Part shown: positions 1 to 13,750 of the stretch, in pieces
Numbering within the stretch: the first letter of the stretch is position 1
Layout of the letters: every line of letters starts with the position of its first letter
DNA from: Daphnia carinata
Lineage: Eukaryota > Arthropoda > Branchiopoda > Diplostraca > Daphniidae
Assembly (NCBI RefSeq): GCF_022539665.2
Contig: NC_081337.1
Span: 10,719,768-10,783,767 of the forward strand
Length of the DNA: 64,000 nt
Direction: 5' to 3'
Notes under the pieces: generated by a model
The model's input: only the letters and a program-made list of their open reading frames with translations
The model's database searches: none
What the model was told of the DNA's origin: nothing
Program-made: the position numbers and the translations under genes

Positions 1-235
1 ACTGTATAGAATTACACGATCAACCAAGCATACCATTAAAAACTATACCCAATCGTCCATATTCACGAATGTAATGTAACGCTTCTAACAAGTATTTTGC
101 CTATTGTAATGTATGCAAAAGTGATTTTCATAACTTGTTTTTGCAGTAAATAGCAATGGGGACGATTGGATAAAATTCAAGATTACTGAAGCGACCCGTG
201 CCAATGCCAAAACGGAATTCTAAAAGTCATCTTAC
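1..235. other. Left-edge intron or intergenic sequence, no exon seen
   Basis: This is AT-rich sequence downstream of the last visible exon of the minus-strand FERM gene. That exon ends in a strong donor (CAG then gtaaga), so this stretch should be the start of the next intron. I see no coding exon in it. Confidence 0.5.
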
Positions 236-3200
236 CTGTTGCGCTACTGCGGGAAGATGTCGGACCAGACGAGGTAGGCTCGCATGCCAATTGGCAGGAG
301 GATTATGGTCAGGGTAAACAAACGTCGGCGAAGGTTGAATAGCAAATTTGCCGTCCATCACATAGTTCTGGCTATTAATTCGTGTGTTGCCAGACCGGTA
401 GCCCCGGCCTGGTAGAGTCTGACATTGAGGCTGAGGAAAGCGTTGGTACTGCCCAGGTTGACCAGGATAATGAGGGTGAGTAGTAGTAGTAGTAGTAGTA
501 GTAGTAATGGTAAGGTTCATGGCAAAAGTCTTGGGTTTGACTGGTGTCTGTGGTCGAGTGACATATTTCGTTTGCATTGTCTGACGCGAGAGCATGTCAC
601 CGAGATTATTCGGCTGTAACTGGTTGGTTACCGTAACACCGTTGGCAAGAGGAGAGAGCGGCATCGACACTTTGTTCTTCTCCGCTGAATGAACGGAACC
701 GTTGCTACTACCACCGCTGCCGCTGTGGATAGATGGAGTCGGCGTGCTGGGTACGTTCATGCGCGGCAGGGCCATCGGGGCTGCGCCAGAAGTCTTGGTA
801 GCTTGTTGAATTGAACCGGCTGGAACCTGAGGACTATTGCAAACCAACCAACATGTTACACTACAATCCCATGAAGACTGTTAGCTGTTATAGCAAGCAA
901 AATTCGCTTACGATGGCATGGAATGGTTAGCCGAAAATGCAGTTAAAGGCAGGCCAACATGATGGGGGCTGATGGGGGCCGACGCGTTAGCCTGCGATGA
1001 GTACGAGTAGTGAAATCCGTTAAACACCGATGACGACGTCGAAGAATTGCTTGCTGGCGAAGGTGGCACGGCTGGCGGCCCAGATGTGGTTCGTCGATTG
1101 TCCTGATGATGATACTGCATATTATGGTGGTTGATGCTGCTAGTGTTGTTGCCGTACTGCTGTGCCGCAACGGGACCTGGCGCAATGCCAGGCTGTGTAT
1201 AGTGGCAGCCGTTGGGAACGGCGCTGTTTCCCGTATGATGCGCCGAAGTGTTATTGGCCACGGAGTATTGAGGCGAATAAGACGAAGATTTTTTCTGGCC
1301 AGCCGAGAAATCCCCTTGCGGCCTCGTTGTTTTATTGGGCTTCGGTCCCGGTATCGGTGCTGGAGGCGGCCTGGACGGTAAAATAAGGCATTTAAAAATT
1401 AATTGGATGATTGCAAATATTTATCACCGTCTCATCAACCGGCTTTTGCATGCCGTAAAATGGGAAAAAAAAAACAAAAAAAAAACAGAACGGCATTAAC
1501 TCCATTCGAAGAAAAACAAAAAGAGCACGCCAAAATGGCAATGCAATCAAATAATGCCCATCGAGACGGAATGTCGATCGTAATCTTGCATCTTTGATGG
1601 GGCTCAAGAATGCCATGTTTTTTTTTTCAGATTTCTATTTTCGGTTAGGGAAGTGATGGAACCATATAAAGAAAACTCATGCTGACAGTGCGCCTTTTTA
1701 CCTTGCTGCAATGGGAGGAGGATTCGCATTGGGCGCCGTTCGAGCTGTTCGTGAGTGAGTAATAGATGAGTTATTGGTGTTACTGTCCGGCCGTCCGCGT
1801 GAGCGACTGACAGGCGGGATGCTCAACGAGGCCAGGGACTGCGCCAGCGCTTCGACATTTTGCGGCGGTGAATAAGGCGGCGGCGGGCTGTCGTTGTCTA
1901 CGGATATAATCTTCCTCTCCTCCGGATACCTAATGGGGAAAAAAAACAAAAACAAAAGTACAATGTCAGGGGGGAGTGTTCCTTTCGTGATTTAAAATGA
2001 GAGTTGAAAACATCAGGCGATAGAAGATTATTCGATGAATAATTGATAAAGCTAGATAGGAAAGTTTCTTTTCGATTGAATCATCCGTAGATGAAGGACT
2101 TCCCACGTTTCTTATTCAATAAAACATTACCATTCGTTTGTTATTCAGTTGTTTTGCAGCATCAAAGCTGCCATCTACTTTCTACTTTCTACAGAGGTGG
2201 GAATCAACAGACAATCTGAGAAACGGACAGGTGAAATATTATTTTTGGAAGTCCCAATTCAACTCGTCACGGCCAGAAGAAAGAAAATGTTTAAGACTAT
2301 ATCCGATTCTTGCAATAGGCTGAGGCCTTGGCTTTAGATTGGCACAACATCTCCTTTTCCTCCATCACTCACCCGTCGAGAAAACCTGTTGGCCATTCCG
2401 AATGGAAACAACGACTTTTCCTTGTATATATTGAGGCTATTCCTTGCGTTGTTATATTATCATTATCTTTCAAGACGTTTGTCTATCGGCGGGGGAGCTC
2501 TAAAAATGGGGGTCCTGGCGAATATTTCTTTTCCATCAGACCGTTTTCAAGGATTGACCTCCTCCCAACTTTTCCATCATCAAAGAGGCCACATATGGAA
2601 TGGGCATCGTCGGAAATCGCAACACCCGAGAGCCAATCGCCAGTGAATTATTGCCAATTTTTTCCGTGTGTCGATTTTCGGACAATACGCTCGCCTCTCA
2701 CACAGGCAGCAAAAACGGCCACAAGGTCAACGACATTGTACCATAACAAGACAATCAGCTATATAATCACGTCATCTCATTAAGGACGTTGTACGGTTTA
2801 ACAAATGGTCCCACCACTTAATCCCAGTTTTTTTGTTTTTGTTTTTCAAGTTAGTCAAGTCAACTGCATTAACGGAATCATATCAGTTATGGCGTACAAC
2901 TGTAGACGACTGCCACCTAGTGGGCATTTTTTTAAAAAATGGCAGATAAAAATTAAAAATAATAATACTAACGTCGTGGGATGTAAATCACGATGTCGTT
3001 TTCGATTGAGATTGTCAGCCAATTTACTCTGGTGGTCATTGCTGTCGTCCACCGTGTGGTGGAGGGCAGAAGACGAAACGGGCTGCGGACTGGTTACAAC
3101 CTGGTAGGGAATCTCTCGTAGCTGGTCCGAAGTGGATCCGGCTGGAGGATCTACCAGTTGGAACTGAAGATGGGGCATGATCTCACTGGGCAACGAGGGC

Positions 3201-6200
3201 TTGACACTCTTCTCTGAATGGCGAGAGTGCGACCTAAATCATAATACGAATAATAACAATAATAATAATAATAAAAATATTCACAGATTTGTAAAGATAA
3301 AAAAAAAAAAGGAGAGAAGAGAAGAGAAGAGAAGAAAAAGGTTCAAGTTAAATAAACGCGACCAAGCGGACAGAGTTTCAAAGCCGGTTTCACCCCGAAA
3401 AACTCGTACCTGTGCTTGTGATGATGCCTGTGATTATTATGTTTACGATGGTGACGATGACGAGATGAGGCCTGGGAATTCGTTTCCACTGCGGTCAAAT
3501 CGCTGTGCGATTGGTCCAGTAGAGAATCGTTGACGCTCGATGTCGACACGTTGGCCGCGTTCGTCGATGATTTGCGCACGGTCGCCTGTTGAATGGGTGC
3601 TTGCTGCACAGGAGTGCTGGAAGCCGCCGGACGGACAGTGGCCGTTTGGCTTTGTTTTAAACCCTGGCGTTCTTGAATTTCACGCCATTGGGCTTCCGAG
3701 TCTACGAGTTCATAAGTCGATCCTTGGCTACTCCTCCGCCTTTAGGATATTTCAATCACAAAATGAGTTTATTTTATTTTTCAATAAACAAAAAAAAAAA
3801 AAAAAAAAAAAACCTGTGCCAATAGGAAAAATAAACATTTCAATAAATTTACCTGTTTCTCCTGTGAGAACGGCGATTCGAGCTCTGATGATCCGACTCG
3901 CTACCAGACGAGTCGCGGGAGGAGCGATGTCTCCGTCTCCGACTATTGCTGCGGTCCGACTCTGAAACACGTGATCCTTCACTTTCATTGTCTGAATTAT
4001 GTCGACTTCGACTTCGATGATTCTTTCTGTTTACGGCGAAAAAAAAAAAGAAAAAAAACGGAGCCAAAGAAGACGAATTCAATAATAATGAAAAAAAAAA
4101 AAAAAAATGGATCACTTTTCTTGAGAAATGCTACGCCAAAAGAGATAAGACCAAGGCTCCTGCAATGTCAAAAATTGATTCCGACTGACTTGCTCTAGCC
4201 ATAAAAAGGAAAAACGAAATAAAACAATAGCGGCTATCGGGTAACGCCCCTTTTTTCAGGTCGAATTTCAATATTGAGATCGAATTTATGAAGAGGGAAC
4301 ATAGACAAAACACGCATCATTTTTTTTGTTGTTGTTGTTGTTTTGTTTTATCGTTCGGTTTTTAGAGTCACGGCAGCCAATTATGCAAATAGGCAAAACA
4401 AGTCTTGCGGCGAGGAATGAAAAAAATAATAATAAAGCGTTGCGAAAACAGTGCATACCTGCGGTGCGATCGTGATTCGACGCTACTATCAGCGCTGCTC
4501 GGACGTCTATTCTCTTTGCGATTGCGGCTGTGGCTTCGGCTGCGGCTACGACGCGAGCGCACCGAGGACGCTTCCGTCCAGTTGTCTACCCCATTTCCCC
4601 CGCCAGCCAGCACGGGTTGCTTCGCTTCGCCAATTTTCCTGATTGTCCAAAATTTGTTTGAAAAATAAATAAATAAACAAATCAATAAATGGATTAGACC
4701 ATCTCCCCGACTAATAACAGTTCAAACTTACGAATGATAGGGTGAAAGTAAGTTAGCCGTTGATGCGACGTCCAAGGTCTTGTCGCTATCGCTCGTACTG
4801 CACTCGTCCATCGGAGGGGGCGCCGCTAAAAAGAAGACAAACGAACAAATCCAAATATTTAACAAAGCAAGTTCTCTCTTGATTAAACAACGGCGCCTCT
4901 TTTCAGTCTCGAGCCTTTCTCAAGTTTGCACAGAAAATTTCGCGCGATAGCCATTCACATTTTAAACAAAATTTTTAGATAACAAATGACATGCCGAGTT
5001 AGCACGCATTGGGCTGAAAAAAAAAAAGAAATTTAAATAAATCACGAAGGTTTGACTTAAAAATAAAAAAAAAAAAAAAAAAAAAAAAAAATGAAGAAGG
5101 CGATCACAAAGTGTTGTAGAGAAAAGAGCCGATTCACGGTAGGCAATTGCGCCGGCTTGAGTCACCTTCTTTTTCGCAGCAACAAGGACACCCAGTACAT
5201 TCGTCAACATTTCCCCATATGGTTATCGCTTGTCGGTGGCTTCAACATTTTCTTTTTCGGTGAAAACAAATCAGGTTCCCATCCCTTTTACACACTCCCC
5301 CTCGTCAAAACGCAAAAGAAAAAAAAAAAAAGTTAACTTATTTTGGCAATTTCTTATTGTATCCTCCACTTCACTACGCTTTTCATTGTTGCTCCGTAGA
5401 GGTTATCTCGTCGTGTCAACGTACATTGGCGTATGCATAACACACGTTCTTCTTCTTCTTCTTTTTTTTTTTTTTTTTGCGTGTATATGTCTGTCTTTTC
5501 CTTGAACTTTTTTCCTTCTTATTTAGTCGTTGCGTTCTGCATTGTCAGCGAATTTCCAAATAAGGCGGACTTTTCTTCCGTTGGGCCGACTAATTGCCGG
5601 GTCGGGGCCGGCCGTTCGGTCGCATTGATAATTGGAGAGAAGGGACTATAAGGCGTTCGATCTCTTGTTCTCACCATTCGTTATGCGTTTGTGTTTTGTA
5701 TATGTTGTAAAGAAAAAAAAAAACAAAAAAACAAAATGTGTCATGTTTTTTTTTTTTCTTCAGTCAGTCCGACGTCTAGTTGGAGTATATGTACCAGACA
5801 AACTTATAGGAAGGCTGCGCTGCCGGCGAATGATGATGATGATATGCTCACTGCCTGACCTCGGCATTATTTTTACCTCTCTACGAGGCTCCCCTCCCGA
5901 GATGCTCCGACATTATCATTTTTTTTGTTGTGTGTGTGTGTGTCGGTTGTTGTTGTTGTTCCTATTGTCTTGTTTTCATTTACCGACTCTCCTATGCTAA
6001 TCCTATTACGGAACTGACATCCCAGAGTTTTTCAATTCTCTTTCTCTACTCCAGGTCCCGAATCCCAAGGAGAACATGTAGGATAGGAGATAAGGAGCCG
6101 CTAGTTTCCAGCTTCGGCCGACCACCTCCGCCAGTGTAACAAGCAAAGACAGCGGAAAACAAACAACCAACTTAATAGACAACAACAAGGGGGCCAAAAA

Positions 6201-9200
6201 AACAAAAAAAAAAAAAAAAAAACATGGAACAAGAAACAAAACGAAAACAAAATAGATATCATCAGTTTTGGCCAAATGAACAGAAAGGCAAGCCTCCAAA
6301 CCGAAAAAAAAAAAAAAAACAAAAGAACCCAAAGACCAAGATGCAAAAAAAAAAAAAAAAAAAAAGAAAGAAAAAGAAAAAGGTGCATGATTATATGTGT
6401 TTATAGGTATAGCCTTCTGAAAGATTGAAAGGGGGAGGGGGGGGGGAGGGAAGAGAAATGAATAATGGATGAAGGAGAGGTCGACCGAAAAAAAAAAAAA
6501 AAAAAAAAATTTGAAAAGGAATTTTCAAGAGAGAAAGAGCGAAAGGGAACCTTAAAAAAAAAAAAAAATAAATAAAATGGATATGGGAACAAAAACTTAC
6601 GGTGACTGGCTCCGTCGACGATTCTTCGTTGGTGGCGCCGCGATGGCATCCGCCGGAACTGCGGGGGGGAATTGTTTTGAGATTCCTGTTGGCCGTTGAA
6701 CGACGTCGGCGCAGCGGCTCCGCTCAGTTTCAGAAATTTGCTACCGATGCTGTTAAGGCTATTTTGATTGCCGTTGGTGCTAGTCCCGCCGATGGTGGAG
6801 GTCGACGCGGACGTCAGTAGCGGTCCCGACATTTGGACAAGACGGAAGAAGGCCAAGTGTTGCGAACAACATTTGTACAGCGATTTGCAGGCGCTCTTTG
6901 ACGGCGTCTCGAAGCCGAACGTATTCTCGTCATTCTATTCAAAAAAAAAAAAAAAAAAAAAAAAATTATTAAATAAATCAATATTGCAAACAACATGAGC
7001 AAAAGAAAAACGTAATCACAATGATAAGTAGAAATGAAACGCAGTAAAGATTGAGAGGCGTAGAAAAAAAAGAAAAAAAAAAAGGAACCAACAATACAAG
7101 GTTCCATTCGCCATTAATAACGGCTCTCATCATCCAAACGCCAACAACTTTCTACATCCACGGTGCTAATTTCCAGCCGTTAAGCTATGCTTTATTTGGA
7201 CGAAAAAAAAAATAAAAAAAAATAGATGCAACTACGCATATAGAAACACATTTTTTCCTTCTTCTTCTTCTTCTTCTTCGTTTGCTGTACACTGTTGCAC
7301 GCTGACGCTGCTGCGAGCGTTTACAAGTTAACTTCTAAGGTTTATGTACAGTCCTGAAACCCGCCTTCTCTCCCGCTGCGTGTCACGGGGTAATTAAATC
7401 ACCGACCGAGAAAACGGTAAGGAAAAAAAAGAAAAAAAGAAATGAAAGAAAAAAGATGAGAGAGAGAGAGAATGGAGAATGAACGGCGAAGAAAATGGGG
7501 TTTCCGCGTGTTGTTACTAGAAAATGCTCCGTGAGTGGGCCATTAGACGATGCGACCAACCGACCGCAGACCTGGACGCTCCAAGGAGAGAGGGAATGAA
7601 TGAAAAAAGAAAAAAAAAAAAGAAAGAAAGAAAGCGATGATGAGGGCTGAAGAAGAGGGACGAAAAAAAAAAAAAAAAATGAACAAGAGCAAAGGCACCA
7701 GAGCAAAAGAGAAATGACGGGGGGGGGGGAGAAAGGGGTCCGTTGCCTGGAATGACAATCTACCGCTGCAATCGGAACGTTCCTCCCCTCTTTAATGACT
7801 TCAATTACCCCAGCGTCATTATCGTCATCATCATTATCAACACTGTAACACTCTTGTCCCGAGAAAGAAAAAAAAAAAAATGTTCCAGAAAAAGAGAAAA
7901 ATCGTTAAACAAAAAAAAACTATTTTATAAACGACCAGGTCGGACATCTGCGTCATTGTGCGCTGCTTCAAATTCAAAATTGAAAAAAAAAAAAAAAAAA
8001 AAAAGGGAGAAGAGAAAACAAAACACGTCCAGTAATTCCAGTGGACACCTTCTCCAGTTTTCCCTTATTTTCTTGTCCCTTTTTTTTTTAATTTTTAACA
8101 ACGAAAACATTAAACGTTAAAAATGACTTTTTTTTTTTAACGTTTCAAATTGTTGTTAGTTGCCTGTTGCAAATCGCTCTCCATCTTTTCCTTGTGTACA
8201 GTTTTTCTAATTTTTTTTTTTTTTGTCCCCCCCCCCCCTTTTTCCAACAGGGAGATGCTAATCGATCCTCGTCTCGCATTCAATTCCTCCGCTCTTTGTG
8301 TGTGGCACATTTTATCTTCTTCTTAAGATTCTGTCTTTTTTTTTTTTTTCCCTTCCAACCCCAATACGATTTCTCTTAAAAAGTGCAACGTTTTCGATGT
8401 CGGCCTACGCTAAAAGTTCACAGAAAATGCGACGAGAAAATGCAATTTGTTTTAGACTACGGAGTTTGAATGTCTCATCGGCGCCGTAGCCAATATGTAC
8501 GCGGAATTTATGAGCTGGACAGGGTCGTACGGGGCCAAGTGGTACAACACTGCATAACTATTACTATAAGGCAACACTTAATTTTCCGTTTTTTGTGTAC
8601 GAAAATAATATATTGTGTACAGACGTGTGTACCCGTAGACCCACACGTATTTTATTACCCAAGTCCGCATCAAGCTTCTTTCTACTGGTCAACTTAAAGG
8701 TAAGAGACAGAGCTAACAAACGACATTTTTATACTGAAGGTATTTTCAAAATTTTGTTGTTTTTTTTTTTTTTACTTGGGAGGTAAAGAGAAATGGGAAA
8801 GGAAAAAGAAAGAATCCTTGTTGAGTTAATGCCCGAATCGAATGCCCACACAGGTACGGCGAGCCCAGTCATAACTGTCTGTCCCATTTGAAAAGAAATC
8901 GAATAAATCGACTAACATAGCTGGAGCCAATAGCCATTATAAAGAGCCCAATCTGCCAATATAACCAAATATTAGTCTTCTGACTATAAAAAGATGTTGC
9001 AACATTATACGCATTCACGCGTAGCACAAACGTCAGAGCGCGAAAAAAAAAAAAAAGAAAAAAAAGAAAAGAAAAGAAAAAAGAAAGGATGAAAATGGCC
9101 AATAAATATGGGGAATGTGTGTGTAAAAGTGACTCACGCTCTTGTCGCGGACGCGCAGCATGAAGTAGCGGCCCTTGAACTGGATCTTGCTGATTCGCGG

Positions 9201-10428
9201 CCTGTGCAAATTGAGTAAAAACGAAACAAGATAAACAAATGAGCTTGTCAAACATCATCATCACCGCGAATCAACTCAATTTGCACGATAAAGCGAGGGA
9301 CAAAAAATAAACAAATACATTTGAATTGCGTTTGCTGTCGGATATCTACGAATCATGCATTTAAAAACAATGAACAAAAAAAAAAAAAAGATGAATTAAC
9401 ACAAACAAATTAAAAAGTCTCTTTGATTATTCCGTTTTTGCGGAGAAGACAAGACACAACAAGATGTATGACCATGAGCGAGGAGTGCCATAACTGCCAC
9501 ATAGTGGCAACAACAACAACACACACACACACAAAAAAAGAGGTAATTTTTTGTTGTTGTTGGCCCCTGTCGTTATTGGAAAATTACATAGCAAAATTTG
9601 CATATCTTAATGTTAGGGAGTTCACCTCGCCGCCATTCATCTTCTCGTTGTGATGCAATCGCTTGCGAATCTCAATAGGGCACGTTTCGTCATACTCATT
9701 TACTTGGAATTTTGTTTTTTTTTTCTTCTTCTTCTTTTCTTTATCAAGCTAACAACTTTCTAGACGAATTTACATGATGCCGTTCATCAACAATCAGCTT
9801 GAGAAACTGGCGCTCGTGATTGCTTGAACGCCGAGCTACTGGAGCAAGCAATGACGGCGACGGGTGGCGCTCAAGCGAGTCTCTTTCGTCTGAGTAAAAT
9901 TCTTGAATAAAAAAAAAAAAAAAAAAAAAAAAAAATGGAGGACAGGCACGCTCAATGCCCATTAACATCACCTATCATTGTTGAAAATTAATTTAACTTC
10001 GTTCTCTTCTAGTTTAAAAATTCAAACTTTTGGGCTTGCGATAGTTTCAAATTGACTCTCAAAAAACGAACGTCTATTTCTTTTAAAAAATCGTAGATTT
10101 GCAACGTTTTTGTCGAGATAAACGTCGCGGTTCTTTTTTAAGAAACTTTCAATAGATCGCGATGGACGTGCGAGACGCAAAAGGCCACCCCCATTTTTTT
10201 TTTTTTTTTTTCCAAAGAGATACAAAAGAACGAAACGGAAAAAAGGTGCGTAACTTTTAACAACGTTCTCCGTCGTCTAATGAAATCCAAAATGGGCTCG
10301 TTTGGCATCGTCGTTTCGTAGCCATTGTTTGGCGTTTAACTATCGGGAAAAGTAGCCCGAGGAAAAAGACGAAATTTTCTTCTTTCGACACAAATTTGTT
10401 ACAAAAAAAAAAAAAAAGGGACCAAACA

Positions 10429-10461
<33 letters not shown>

Positions 10462-11048
10462 TGCGTATCTTCATTGCCGACCAACACGGAAATATCTATA
10501 AAAAAAAAAAAAAAAAAAAAAACGGGAGAAGGACAGGGACTCACCAGAAATAATTGCCCACTTTAGTCTTGTTGCGTAGAACGATGATACCGCTTGGTGT
10601 GAGGCCGAGGAAATATTCAACCGTATCTTCTCCCTAAAAACACGAAGAGAGAGAGAGAGAGAGAGAGAAAAGAATTATACACGTTGAGAAAAAAAAAAAA
10701 AAAGGAAAAGAAATGATGGTTATTGACCACCTGCTAAAAGTCAGAAGTTAAGAAGAAGAAGGAAAAAAAAAAAAAAAAAAAAAAAGGAAAAGTTTGTTTG
10801 GCAAAAAAAAAAAAAAAAAAAAAAAGAAATTAAACAAACACATGAAAAAAAGGGGCAGATTCTGAAAATGTCATTTTCCATACGACATTTTTTTTTTTTT
10901 TTTTTTCGAAAATGTGTTTTATTAAATGTCGAGATGGAAAAATTATAAATGGTTACGTATTTTTCATTTTTACGTGGACGTAAGAAGTGAAAAAAAAAAA
11001 AAAAAAAAAAAAAAAGAAGAAGGACGTCCGTCACACAAACACCGACGA

Positions 11049-11084
<36 letters not shown>

Positions 11085-13711
11085 AATATTAATGGCGGGT
11101 TGCGGCATCAGACGAAAGGGGAGACTTTGATTGGCTGGGCGGACACTGTCGGTTTATTTATTTACTTTGAGTCTTTTTTTTTTTTTTTTTTTTTTTTCTT
11201 CGTGCATTTGTGTACGGAAAAAGTTGTACATTTTTTTCTTTTTAATGAATGCGAATTGCCCCGCCAATCTCTATTTTTTTTTTTCCTCATCCACCTTCTG
11301 TTCCCGAACGGAAAAGAAAAGAAAAGAAAAATGCTGAATAAATAATGACCGTCGTTTGCAACTGTTGATGTCGAATCCATCATGTACTCGCATGAATACT
11401 ACACGAAATCACGCACAAAAAAAAAAAAGAAAAAAAAAAAAAAAGAAAACGTAACTAGCGGCGGCTCATGGGAGGGAGGCGCCATGTTTGTCGGGCGGAC
11501 GGGCGAAAAAAAAAAAAAAAAAACATCAACCGGCCCAACGAAAGTGGACGTGGCCATCCACTTCGGAGCACCTTTTAACACATTGAAAACTAAAAAAAAA
11601 AAAAAAAAAAATAAAAAATGGCCGTGTTCACGATCTACGTGCATAACTAACTCGCAACTTGTTTCACCTCGTCGTGAACAAAAGAAGACAACAACAAAAA
11701 AAAAAAAAAAAAATACAAATTCAAAATCAAATAATAAAAAAAGGCGCCAACAGTTTTTCTTTAAAAAAAAAATAAAATAAAATAAAATAAGGTAGAGAGG
11801 GGGTGCAAACAGTAAAAACTATTCCAACCCTCTCTGCTCAGTTGATGTTTCCTATCTTTTTATTTAGAGGTTCTCAACAGGTAAGAATGGCCCCCCTCGC
11901 CATAGTAAAAAAAAAAAAAAATTCCCTCTCTTTTTTTTATATATATATATATTTCAGGGCGACTCATTCGACACGCTGTAAATTATCGCTTTACCTTAGC
12001 CTCCCCCCCCCCTCTAGACACCTTCATTGCTACACGTAGGGAAAACTTGTTCTTTCAAAAAAAAAAAAAATTCTTGACTTTCATCGGCATTAGACACGCA
12101 GAAGAGAGGGTAGCATTAGTATCAAAGTGGTATATACCCCTCTATAAATACTAGGCTATGTAGTTCTACAACATTTCCAAACTCTCCCCCCCCCCGGATG
12201 AAGGGGGGGAGGCAATATATAAAATGACGACTGTTGAGAGTAAATTGTGTTCGACTTTTTTCCATTTAGAAAAAAAAAAAAATAAATAAATATTGTTCTT
12301 TCTTTTTCTGGAATGCTGGACGTTTTTTTTTTTTTTTTCGTTTGGGGTTCTATGGATAATAAAAACAGCAAATATTTTTGTGTCGTTTTCAGGAGAAAAC
12401 AACGAGAAAAAAAAAAAAAGAGGGCGAAACAACAATGAACTAGAGGGACCTGTGCGTGCACGGTTGTCTACGACTGTCTACATAATATGCCACTTTTTTT
12501 TTTTTTTTGACGACTGTGAGTGCAGCATTCAAAGAGAAATGCTACCCGAACGTTGTCTCTCTCTCTCTCTCTCTCTTTTCGTTTTGTTTTGTTTTCTAGA
12601 AGAGAAAAGGCACAGAACATAAAATGGTAGTGCAGCCAAGTCAGACAGCCAGACAATTGAATTTTCATTTGTGTACATTTCATGTTTGTTTTTTTTTTTG
12701 TTGTTTTGTTTGCTCCCCTACTTCGTTGAGAAATTTTCAAAAAGGAAAAAAAAAAAGAGTCACAATTTCTTAGAAAAGAAAAACGAGCTCACGGCCTCCC
12801 TCCTACGTCCGACAGGTGGGTTTATGTGTGTGTGTGTGTGTCATCTATAACGCGTGTATATAGGAGAACAAACACACATACATAACAAACAAAACAAAAA
12901 AAAAAAAAAAAAAAACGAAGAAAACAATACGAAAAACCTTGGCAGATCTGATTTCACTGCCTGAGGGACGTCAGTGAGCGTCGTCTCACGTTGAATTCAT
13001 TCTTTGACTTCTTTCATTCCGTTTTTGTATTTATTATTATTACTATTTTTTTTTTTTTTTTTCGCAAAGATTTTTCACGTATACGTTCACAGAAAATGTT
13101 GTTTTCTCACGCGGCCACTTTCATTTGAAATGCCAATTGTCTATTGTTGTTTTTTTTTTTGTTTTTTTAGGTGTGCTACCTATACCAGTGCTACCTAAAT
13201 CACGGCTAACTAACCAACACAATGTCGCCTTTGTGTGTGTCGTGTACGCATCTATTATGTTGGCCCGGCTATTTTGGCCAGTCAGGAATGAGACACGTAT
13301 GTAATCCCCCCCCCCCCCCCCAAAAAAAAAAAAAAAAAAAAAAACACCCAACAGTTGTCTTCTTTTTTTTTTTTTTTTTTTTTCGTTTGGGGTTGTCCTT
13401 TACTCTTAACGCACTTGTCCCCCAACGAGAGAGATATGGCTCATTCATCACCAGTTCCAGTATAGGATGTCTACCATATGCTGGCCCTAGTCCGCAAACA
13501 GTGTCATAAAGTCCAGGACTTTTTATTTCATGGACATACAGGCGACTATAAAAAGCCTTCTATAAATTTCTTGTGTGCATGGCTGCATACGACTCTTAAA
13601 GGTGGACAACCCAGACGGGAAAATAGCAATGAGTTGCTCGTGCTTCTTAATGGGACCAATCCTATTTCAATTTTACTCTTTTGGCTTCCCATTTGATTTT
13701 TATAACCCCCC

Positions 13712-13750
<39 letters not shown>

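Noticed and set aside
6101-6388. Poly-Phe frames resembling membrane proteins
   Set aside because: Runs of T translated as Phe; the same pattern recurs across all homopolymer-rich introns and carries no coding evidence.
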